Below, one piece after another: positions 57,201 to 64,000 of a DNA stretch of 64,000 bases; position 1 is the stretch's first letter, and the number at the start of each line of letters is the position of its first letter. Below the pieces are notes generated by a model. That model saw only the letters and a list, made by a program, of their open reading frames with translations, made no database searches and was not told where the DNA came from. The DNA lies in NCBI RefSeq assembly GCF_025399195.1, contig NW_026252101.1, positions 124,001 to 188,000 on the forward strand, read 5' to 3'. The translations under genes and the position numbers were made by a program. Origin of the DNA: Umbelopsis ramanniana AG (taxonomy: Eukaryota > Mucoromycota > Umbelopsidomycetes > Umbelopsidales > Umbelopsidaceae).

Positions 57201-57951
57201 AAGAGAAGTCCATGCTGGAGTATCTCCCAATGGTAAAACGCTCATTGTGCAAAGGATGCAAGGTGTGGCTATCACAAAGAACATATCATTCCTTCGACGT
57301 ACTCGGAATACATTGACTGGCAAGAAAGATACACAGCAAAAGAAAACTATTGTTGCCATGGTTGGAGACGGTATCAATGACTCACCGGCGCTGGTTGCAG
57401 CAGATTTTGGTATCGCTTTGTGTAGTGGCACGGATATTGCAATGGAAGCAGCAGATGTTGTTTTGATGCGCAACGATCTTACTGACGTTGTTGGCGCACT
57501 ACATCTCTCAAGAACCATCTTCCGTCGCATCCGTATCAATCTCTTATGGGCTTGCATCTACAATATAGTTGGTATTCCCTTGGCTATGGGCATTTTCCTT
57601 CCCTGGGGCTTCCATCTTCACCCAATGATGGCTGGTTTCGCTATGGCAGCCAGCTCTGTAAGTGTTGTGATGAGCAGTCTTATGCTGAAGTGGTGGAAGA
57701 AACCTGCAATGCTTCAAGTGGATCAATCGGGCGTGGTACTCGACATGCCAAACGATGTGGATGGAACGAAGCCGGTGCGAACGCCTGATCATCTTCTTGA
57801 TCGTATCAAATCATTCTTCAAGCGAACTCAAGGCTACGAAGCACTTCCGTCTCATACGACAGAGAATTCTTTGGCTGAAATTGCCTTTGAGATCGGTTCA
57901 GATGATGAGGACAGTGATACCGTCCAGTTAATCGCTCCTCCCAGTCGCTAA
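54226..57951 (+). CDS. Cu(I)-transporting P1B-type ATPase with five HMA domains (Ccc2/ATP7-like)
   Basis: Pumps Cu(I) into the Golgi lumen for cuproenzymes or out of the cell. Intronless, 1241 aa from ATG 54226 (the frame is open earlier but only from TTG). Five heavy-metal-associated domains: MTCQSC, MTCQSC, MTCHSC, MTCASC, MTCASC. HMA1-3 each end in EDCGFDVP and are tandem-duplicate-like; HMA4-5 form a second pair. The core is complete: TGEVDAV actuator motif, ion-binding CPC in VACPCALGLATP, DKTGTL phosphorylation site, SEHPLARAIA nucleotide-binding motif, GDGINDSPAL hinge, and eight expected helices. A C-terminal tail of about 85 residues follows (YEALPS, acidic SDDEDSD). Subcellular site not decidable from sequence. 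Confidence 0.96.
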   Translation: MPNQIAEVLLPVVGMTCQSCVNSIQSALKQNPHIHAIQVNLQNATAHIEFDLSKVTVDELAEAIEDCGFDVPEKPSNITLRTAVHGMTCQSCVKSIKSALGPKEGIHSVDVSLEKEEATIAYNPKVVSQDAIIEYIEDCGFDVPKNASAGLTTTTLPVEGMTCHSCVRSIENALSNKNGISTVNVSLEENNATIAYDQSLVSQSDIIEAIEDCGFDVPLQPSKQSPFQPQKVEEEITGNDIAMNVITASRKFSKDNSVTGSVATFEVRGMTCASCVNSIEKAVSTNAGVQSIKVSLLAERATVEYDPFVIDPEKIADAIRDSGFEADVIEQKQDDTVDLKVFGMTCASCVNSIERGLRNTPGVISASVNLMTETAKVQFDQHVTGVRAIVEAIEDLGFNALVSDKTANAQIESLGKIREIKEWRRAFFYSVIFAVPVFIIAMILPEFQFGRSLLDIRLLPGLYLFDVIQLILTIPVQFGIGKRFFVSAYKSLRHGTPTMDVLVSLSTASAFFFSTVSLLRALFSGSENHPSVFYDTSTMLITFIVLGRYLENMAKGQSSAALSKLMSLTPSTALLLITDEAGQVTGEKRIPTELIQLGDLVKIVPGDKIPSDGLVFSGHSSVDESMVTGEVDAVMKKTGDMVIGGTVNGLGTFTLKATRVGSDTALSQIVKLVEDAQITKAPIQGFADVVAGYFVPTVIALGATTLIVWAVIVNIFGVDHVPTMLREEIQKEGNGNWFFVCIKLCISVIVVACPCALGLATPTAVMVGTGVGAEHGVLIKGGAVLENGQRVQKIVFDKTGTLTVGKLDVSSYVTCKDSPVNATSMLVYTAVAESQSEHPLARAIANKGKEILGIQVFDTISQVDGFTSSTGQGIICNVKLDPSSLNRLNYLGETLSTTSANVIVGKRSWLQENAVQVADDHLADMQVLESKGETCILVAIDYRLAGYISLSDRVKPEASSVVATLAAMGIQAAMVTGDNELTARSIAKQVGIREVHAGVSPNGKTLIVQRMQGVAITKNISFLRRTRNTLTGKKDTQQKKTIVAMVGDGINDSPALVAADFGIALCSGTDIAMEAADVVLMRNDLTDVVGALHLSRTIFRRIRINLLWACIYNIVGIPLAMGIFLPWGFHLHPMMAGFAMAASSVSVVMSSLMLKWWKKPAMLQVDQSGVVLDMPNDVDGTKPVRTPDHLLDRIKSFFKRTQGYEALPSHTTENSLAEIAFEIGSDDEDSDTVQLIAPPSR

Positions 57952-58507
57952 CCACTCCATCACCTTTGCCTAATCGTAATCTCATGTTGCCTCCATATTT
58001 TAGACTTACTGAAAAATTTCACCCACCCGTTTTTTTCCTTGTTTTCTTTTCACCACTATATCCTTTCCCTACTCATGTGCATATCTATACAATCTATAAC
58101 ACAGCTTTTACCCCCACTCCATGACCACTTAATTAACCATTGTAACGAAAAAAATAAAGCATGGTCACTCAATATGGTAAAAATACAGAACAATCAAATG
58201 TGCCAAATGGTGTTCAATAGTAGTACCGATGACAGGCAATGAATGCATCATAAATAAAAAGACAATCAACATGGTATTTTTACAATAACAAAAAAGCAAC
58301 GTCTTTTTTAATAATTGGGAATGACTTTTTTTAAAAAGTTTATAATAAGTGTGTAGGCGATGTGTTGAGACTATATGATACACGGAGAAGAAGAAGATCT
58401 AGGACAAGGGGAGATACATTGGTATGTTGAAACCAATCTTGCGTAATAACAAGAACTATCGATCAAAGAAGGGTAGAAAAAAGTTTGGTTCAAGGGTGTG
58501 AGTACAT
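57952..58507. other. convergent 3' region
   Basis: Between the copper ATPase and adenosine kinase genes, tail to tail, AT-rich with AATAAA at 58151. No gene seen. Confidence 0.5.
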
Positions 58508-59784
58508 TTAGAACTCGGGGATATTGGTACGCTCGGCCACGGGAGGGTAGGTAGGACCGACGCGGCGAATGACGAGACCAGCGATGTAATGTCCAGCATT
58601 GACACACTTGTGGAGGTCCTCAACACCTTGAGTGTAAAGACCAAGGAAACCACCGCAGAAGCCATCGCCAGCACCGTTGGTATCGACGATCTCGCTGCTG
58701 GAAACCTTCTCAACAGGGTGAACGGTAACCTTGTCACCGACAGCAACAACGGTCTCATCAGCACCTTGGGTGAAGACAACGATACGGGGACGCTTAGTGT
58801 TGGCCTTGGGAAGTTGAGCAAACTTGGCAGCAATTTCCTTGACATCATCAGTTTCCCAGCCAGCAACCTTGGAGTAGCTGCGGGCTTCATCCTCGTTACC
58901 GAAGACGATGTCAGCATAGTTGAGGACAGCATCAAGACGGTCTCTGAAGGCAAGGGCGACCCAGGGAGCAGAAAGGTTCATAGTGAAAGCCTTGTTGGTT
59001 TCAGCAGCGTGCTTACCAACAGCCAAGCTGGAAGCATAACCACCATCGTGGGAGATGAAGAAAGCACCAATGTAGTAGTTCTTGGCGCTCTCGACAACTT
59101 TCCAGTTCTCGGGCTTTTGAAGGGTATCAACAGAGAACTTCTCAGAAGCAGAAAGGTTGGCACAGAGGAATCTATAAACAATGGTGTCGGTTAGTAAACG
59201 GAGGTGGAAAAAAATGAGAAATTTTCTTAGGGCAAAAGCAGTCGCATGAAAAAGATGTATATCAGAGAGGGCAAGTACATATAATTTCATTATTAGAAGT
59301 CCCTTGGTTGCGTATTGGGAGCATCCTCGTACAAAAACTTCATCATCACTTACACATCTCTAGTCTGCCTGCTTGCCAAAGAAAAAAAATAAAAATAAAA
59401 ATCTTACCTGTCTTGTCCAGTGATCAAGACAGCGCAAGTACCAGTGGGAACGTCGTCAACGACTTGGTACTTGGTCTCAAGACCGTCCTCAGCAGCAGCC
59501 TTCTTCATTTGCTCAGCATAGTGGTCGTTGGAGACACAACCCATGTAGACAGTAGAGTTGGCAGGAAGAAGGTATTGGGCACCACGGGCAGTGTTTTGAG
59601 CAGCACCTCCGGCAACATAGACGACGGGATAGTCGCGAACGATCTCCTCGTACAAACCTTGTTCCTTCTCAGAAGCAAGCATAGCACCGTTGCTAACGAA
59701 GCCATACTTGTCCATAAGCTCTTGCTTGACGTTAGCTTGGATATCGAGCAATGGGTTCTCGAGGGCAAGGAGTGCGTAAGCCAT
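58508..59784 (-). CDS. adenosine kinase
   Basis: Phosphorylates adenosine to AMP; PfkB/ribokinase family. Two exons: 59784-59408 and 59171-58508 (1041 nt, 346 aa, the normal length). Landmarks: NPLLDIQANV at the N-terminus, VYVAGGAAQNTARGAQYLLP (substrate site), NYYIGAFFISHDGG, ADIVFGNEDEARSYSKV, and the catalytic DTNGAGDGFCGGFL with the anion-hole GAGD. Codon use is strongly biased to C-ending codons (AAC, TTC, ATC), unlike most neighbours, which implies high expression. This bias also creates long antisense frames. The intron (59172-59407, 236 nt) is long for this genome. Confidence 0.97.
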
Positions 59785-60556
59785 AATAGTGTGATTGGGA
59801 AACGAGCAAATGGTGGTACGCGGATGTTAGCTCGGTATTTATTATGTTGAAAAAATGTATTGTGACTGCTGAATACTATATTTTGATTGGGGTTCGTTTT
59901 CATCAAGGGTGGCACGTGTGTCTGATTGTCAGTGGCCATAGCCTCAAAGAAAGCTTCCATAGCCTCAGCAAACATGACACGTCACTCGTCAAAAACTCTG
60001 TCAAAGAGCTCTTAACTCCCTGAGCTATAGGATCAAAAGAATGAAAGGAAGTTTCAGTAAAGGAATCGAATTTATTTCGAGTTTGGCGCCAATGTGATCG
60101 TCAAACCCACTCATGGACGCGTACGATCTTGTCGGTGGATTATTGCAGCTCGCTTTTAAGGTGGCAGTGCAAGAAGCTTTTACTTGTAATGGAAAGAAGT
60201 ATGGTTACCTCGATCAACCGGTATATAAAATTCTGTTGGGGAGAGTTGAGCAAAACGTTTCAAGTGCAGATGAGAGCGGATGTTATAACAGCGTTGCAAA
60301 CGTTCGGGAACTTGAACGGCGATACCCGATTTTGACATCGATAAGCCCTTTACTTCTTGAAAGTATAATAGAATAATGGGGATTTTTTATGCAATACAAT
60401 TTTCAAGTAATGCGATACAATACGTGAATGACTCGTAGTTTCAGTCCAGTCAATTCAGCGCTTAATCGAACAATTTAAAACTCAGTCAGACTCGAGCAAC
60501 TCTGAAGCATTGAAAAATTTCATTAAGAAAGGTGACCGTGCCGTGCCTTTGATCAG
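59785..60556. promoter_or_regulatory. intergenic region with possible short gene
   Basis: Divergent promoter of adenosine kinase and dynactin p62. It includes a 10-bp palindrome at 60083-60092 and an 87-codon frame from ATG 60113 (MDAYDLVGGLLQLAFKVAVQ...) of unknown nature. Another frame could be joined using GTATAT at 60220 and GTGCAG at about 60269, but I could not build a recognisable protein. Confidence 0.4.
60083..60092. promoter_or_regulatory. E2F-like palindrome TTGGCGCCAA
   Basis: Perfect 10-bp palindrome preceded by another T (TTTGGCGCC), the classical E2F/DP half-site arrangement. It is 21 nt before ATG 60113, whose first codons contain ACGCG. Known E2F-type sites control S-phase genes; whether it acts here is inference. 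Confidence 0.4.
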
Positions 60557-62512
60557 ATGCAGCCAGCTACTCCATTTGTATATTACCACTGTGCATGCCC
60601 TGACTTTTTTCAGACTTCTGGTAGATCTGTCGATGCCAGTGGCTCGAGAGATGCTGCAAATGACTCATCATCAGCCAGCGACCGACAGCCTTATGTACCG
60701 TTCGGTACCTCTATCGCGACTGATACCGATTTCTCTCTTTTCCCGCTTTCGCGCTTGTATTTCTGTGAAGATTGTCATCAGATAAGATGCCCTTCGTGCG
60801 TTCAAGACGAAGTCATTTCATATTACTGCCCTAATTGCCTGTTCGAGGTAGGACACTGTTCCTGAAAAAGCTCGCCACATCCTATCTGGAAACTGATCAT
60901 ATTCTACGCTATAGGTACCTACAGCCAGTGTCAAAAGCGAAAAGAATAGGTAAGATGGTGATGAAGTGATTTTTTTGGTTGAAGATCTCAAATTGCGATG
61001 TTATTTACCTGCCTACCGTATCGTAGATGTGCTCGCAATTGTTTTCAATGTCCAATTTGCCAAAATACTTTAAGCGTCGTTGCCAACCCAGATATCCCTC
61101 CGAAAGAACCTGGATCACCAGAAGATGAAACGAAACCTTCTGTTAATCCTTATCATCTTTTTTGTGGAGTATGCCGATGGGATTCTCAAGAAGTGGGGAT
61201 AACATTTGAAAAGCCTACCAGCTTAGCAAGTATGTCTTTACCTTAGTTCTGCATCCAATAAGCGTGCAATGGTTGATCGCGTATCTTTCTCTTATATAGT
61301 GCAGTTGCAAAAATCAGAGGACGCGTCGCCTGATATCAAAGAATTCGACCATTTGAAAGAACACTTTGAAAAGTTCTTGAGATACAACACCCCTCAGTCG
61401 CTTCCTACCAGTTTCCTATCACTGTCGAGTTCAGGGTCTTTCAGCAAGATGGGATATAATACATCGATGCAAAACAGGAAAGGAAATGTTGCGAGAATGG
61501 ATGATGTTGGAGAATATAAAGCATCTGAACATATTCCGCATGGCGATATGGACGTTATGGATAATCTTATTAACATTCAAGAAGACACTACAGGTAATGC
61601 CAAAGGTTTTGAGATTTTATCAATTATGGTGCTCGCTCGAAAGCTAACTTCGTTATACACTAGTTTCGAACTTGGAGCAGAGATTTAATCAGGTGTACGA
61701 CCAACCGTATGATACCAATCAGCTTAAGCCACAGCGAATTCATTTACGAATCAAACGATCCAAGCGGTGCCGAACCTGCAGACATATCTTAATTAAGCCT
61801 GAGCAAAAGGCTCAGGCGACCAGGTTCAAGATTAAACTTGTAGCTATGAACTATATACCCAACATTACCATGCAGATGCTCCCTCGAAAAACTCTACCTT
61901 TGCGACAAAATGTACCTACGCAATTAATTCTCAAATTTACCAATCCATTGTATGAAGAGATAAGTGTCACACTTGCTACACCACAACAACACCAGACAAA
62001 AGGCGATCAAGTAGATGCACCTGAAGATCTTCGCAAGCCGTGGGGAAGAGTTACATTGTTATCTCCTCATTTCACTGTGGGAGCATACAATGAAACAATC
62101 GAATACGATGACGAGCTTCTGTACGGCAAACCCAGTGCGCTATCTACGCCTGCGGCTGCAACATGGGAGAATGGTGTGTATGAAAAGAGGAACAACTATA
62201 CCAGTATCTTGATTGAAGTTGTTCCAGATTACGAAGGAGATTTCAAGGTATTTTGTTTAAAATTATGTAAGAAGGTTTTTGTTACTGAGATACTGACATC
62301 CTTGTGAATGTTAGTTCCCTCTGTTGGTCAACTATAGCTACAAGTCGGACGAAGATCAATTGGATACAGGTGGTTACGAGGATGAGGATGGAGACGACGA
62401 CGACGATGAGGGTGGACAAAAGCGCTCACAAACTCTTGAACGTCAGCCTGAAGAGAGAACAAAGACATATTCATTTTGGTGTGTGGTTGGACTTGGCGAA
62501 GTGGTACAATAA
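60557..62512 (+). CDS. dynactin subunit 4 (p62)
   Basis: Pointed-end subunit of dynactin, the dynein activator. Six exons: 60557-60847, 60915-60949, 61027-61229, 61300-61593, 61664-62247, 62315-62512 (1605 nt, 534 aa). The N-terminus has the family's Cys-rich zinc modules: YYHCACPDF, LYFCEDCHQIRCPSC, YYCPNCLFE, NCFQCPICQNTL and HLFCGVCRWDS. The middle RIHLRIKRSKRCRTCRHILI and LVAMNYIPNITM are typical DCTN4 blocks, followed by the beta-rich FTNPLYEEISVTLATP and the end TYSFWCVVGLG. An acidic DEDGDDDDDEG loop lies near the C-terminus. It is the expected size for fungal p62, with all domain blocks present. Confidence 0.93.
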
Positions 62513-62580
62513 ATGACACAGCTTACCATAATCTGTCTGATGGTTGTGAGTTGTGACTGATGAATTTTTTTTTTTTTTTT

Positions 62581-62680
62581 NNNNNNNNNNNNNNNNNNNN
62601 NNNNNNNNNNNNNNNNNNNNNNNNNNNNNNNNNNNNNNNNNNNNNNNNNNNNNNNNNNNNNNNNNNNNNNNNNNNNNNNN
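62581..62680. other. assembly gap (100 N)
   Basis: Exactly 100 N preceded by a T16 run. The round number suggests a gap of unknown true length placed at a homopolymer. It lies between the dynactin 3' end and the SET gene start. Confidence 0.98.
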
Positions 62681-62729
62681 GCTTGACACCTCTCGAACTT
62701 CGGTTCCTGATCACTGCGACTAATACTAA

Positions 62730-64000
62730 ATGTATCAATCAAGTGATGTCCGGGATTACAATCTCGACACTGTAGTCAATCGTACAATTTTCGCCGAATC
62801 CTTGGAATTCAAAAATTGTCCAAATGTCGGTCCTTCTCTAGTTGCCAAAACCGATCTAAAAGCAGGCACTAAAGTGCTGGTAGAAAAGCCCATAATCTCA
62901 TACGAGTTGAATCCCAAGGGCAGATCCTCAGTTTCACCACAATATACAAAGAAGATTTGGAATGAATTGTGCGCTATTGTCCTCGAAATCGAGCAAGAGC
63001 AGACACCAGACATTAAAACCTCATCAAAAAGTAGCGGTTACGATAGTGATGAAAGGGATAGCGACTCTGAATACGAGGACGACGAGGATGAAGACTCGAC
63101 AAAGCCAGTATCAGCATTCTGTCCTGGTGTTCCTGCTGCTATGGTTGCTTATTTGTCCATAAGTCCACCTCCTACCTCGAATCAACGCAAAAGCCCACAA
63201 ATGTGCGATGCGACAAACCTGAATTTTTTTTATTATCCTGATCTCACCGAATGGGCAGATCACTCCACAGTAGCTTTGATTCGCAGAACTGTTGAGAAAG
63301 CCATCCTTGACATACCTGCTTTCGGCCACATTCAAGCTGCCGATTTAATTTCATTTGTGCTCAAGATCTATTCTAATGCTCATACCGTTGCTTATGAGAA
63401 CAACCGTACACTACAGACTCACAGTAAGCGCAAACAACGCCGGGCAGACTACCAACAAAAGATAGCTGTCAGTAGATCACCACTAGAGCCCACTTTCTGG
63501 CCATCTGAACCTGGTTCGAGAATGCTGTCCAAGATCATACTGTTGCCGTGGGGGTCAAAGTTTGCTCATTCATGCTCACCCAACATGTTTCTTCGATATG
63601 AACCAGCGACTAACACAATGATCCTCACTTTGATCAATGATGTTAAGTCAGGCGATTTGTTGACGTTTTCTTACCTTCCTGAAGACGATACTAGTCTCGG
63701 CGGTCTTCTTTGTGGTACTACTCAATCCCGGCGACACAAAACCTGGAACTTCAAATTCTTCAACTGTAATTGCGATCGATGCATAGATTTCGACTGGGCT
63801 AGAGGCGTTCAATGTCAAAAATGCAGCAGTGATCGTTGCTTCCGAGAAGGTGGAGTCGCTCCCGATGAACAGCGACAATGGACCTGTCTAGACTGCAAAC
63901 AAAAATTCAATGTGGACGAAATAGATTTCATTGCCTGTGGAAGAGAGCACAACGTTCAACAAGTTGCTATCGCTTTCGGAGTCCATGTTAAAGGCACACC
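62730..64000 (+). CDS. SET-domain protein (SMYD-like), truncated by window end
   Basis: Probable protein lysine methyltransferase or SMYD-type SET protein; 423 codons are open without a stop to the window edge. ATG 62730 is preceded directly by an in-frame TAA. SET halves: RTIFAESLEF through GTKVLVEKPIIS (N-SET), then after a split region FAHSCSPNMFLRYE and SGDLLTFSYLPED (the HSCSPN and catalytic Tyr motif), followed by a post-SET CNCDRC. A zinc-ribbon-like CQKCSSDRC and CLDC follow. An acidic insert (DSDSEYEDDEDEDST) interrupts the SET region. No intron was needed. The 3' end is missing and the upstream gap might hide a promoter or 5' exon. Confidence 0.85.
   Translation, partial: MYQSSDVRDYNLDTVVNRTIFAESLEFKNCPNVGPSLVAKTDLKAGTKVLVEKPIISYELNPKGRSSVSPQYTKKIWNELCAIVLEIEQEQTPDIKTSSKSSGYDSDERDSDSEYEDDEDEDSTKPVSAFCPGVPAAMVAYLSISPPPTSNQRKSPQMCDATNLNFFYYPDLTEWADHSTVALIRRTVEKAILDIPAFGHIQAADLISFVLKIYSNAHTVAYENNRTLQTHSKRKQRRADYQQKIAVSRSPLEPTFWPSEPGSRMLSKIILLPWGSKFAHSCSPNMFLRYEPATNTMILTLINDVKSGDLLTFSYLPEDDTSLGGLLCGTTQSRRHKTWNFKFFNCNCDRCIDFDWARGVQCQKCSSDRCFREGGVAPDEQRQWTCLDCKQKFNVDEIDFIACGREHNVQQVAIAFGVHVKGT

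Noticed and set aside
56204-57792. Several antisense and shifted frames inside the copper ATPase
   Set aside because: Shadows of an intact, highly conserved gene.
58589-59194. 201-codon plus-strand frame
   Set aside because: Antisense shadow of adenosine kinase caused by its biased codon use; no domain and overlaps the strong family match.
1-64000. tRNA, rRNA, CRISPR and transposon signals
   Set aside because: No B-box with a matching A-box and cloverleaf, no rRNA segments, no regular repeat-spacer units, and no transposase, integrase or reverse transcriptase motifs were seen by eye. A tRNAscan and repeat-library search would be decisive.

Overview
The window looks like gene-dense nuclear DNA of a filamentous fungus, most likely an early-diverging one of the Mucoromycota type. 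Nearly all genes carry several short introns (mostly 50-100 nt, GT..AG). WOPR and velvet regulators are present together with a Yap/Pap1-type bZIP, a Ste50-like adaptor, a short tropomyosin and a BRE/BABAM2-like protein. No species is claimed. There is no rRNA, tRNA, CRISPR array or recognisable transposon. One 100-base run of N (62581-62680) is an assembly gap.

Layout. 1-13.4 kb: 3' end of a WOPR regulator (+), STRAP WD40 protein (-), enoyl-CoA hydratase (+), a poorly resolved stretch with one possible small gene, velvet regulator (+), HPP-family membrane protein (-), Q-rich BAG-domain protein (-), YjbQ/UPF0047 protein (+), mitochondrial PP2C of the Ptc7 type (-). 14.4-21.3 kb: Tvp18 (+), tropomyosin (+), kelch membrane protein 1 (+), BRE-like protein (-). 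21.3-25.4 kb is AT-rich and nearly empty except for a small zinc-knuckle gene (-). 25.4-34.3 kb: DUF202 protein (-), glutathionyl-hydroquinone reductase (+), Nrd1/Seb1-like CID-RRM protein (-), Pol III subunit Rpc6/Rpc34 (+), PFK-2/FBPase-2 family enzyme (-). 34.8-47 kb: MMS19 (+), Yap1/Pap1-like bZIP (-), Ste50-like SAM-RA adaptor (+), C8orf76-like TPR protein (+), kelch membrane protein 2 (-). 49.3-64 kb: DASS dicarboxylate transporter (+), RAD52 (+), Cu(I) P-type ATPase with five HMA domains (+), adenosine kinase (-), dynactin p62 (+), and a SET-domain protein that runs off the right edge (+).

Most genes are unrelated housekeeping genes. Thematic links are loose: two morphogenesis-type regulators (WOPR, velvet) lie about 5 kb apart, and MMS19, RAD52 and the BRE-like gene all relate to genome maintenance. 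I rebuilt exon structures by hand. For every multi-exon gene with explicit exon coordinates, the summed exon length is a multiple of three and the product matches its family. MMS19 was not fully resolved.

No clearly new multi-gene system was found. The most interesting signals are protein-level departures: a 123-residue tropomyosin that fits a three-actin ladder, a PFKFB with the catalytic RHG histidine replaced by proline, a Yap1-like factor with only part of the redox cysteine set, a BRE homologue in a fungus, a 53-residue CCHC knuckle protein split by an intron, and an 8-nt microexon.
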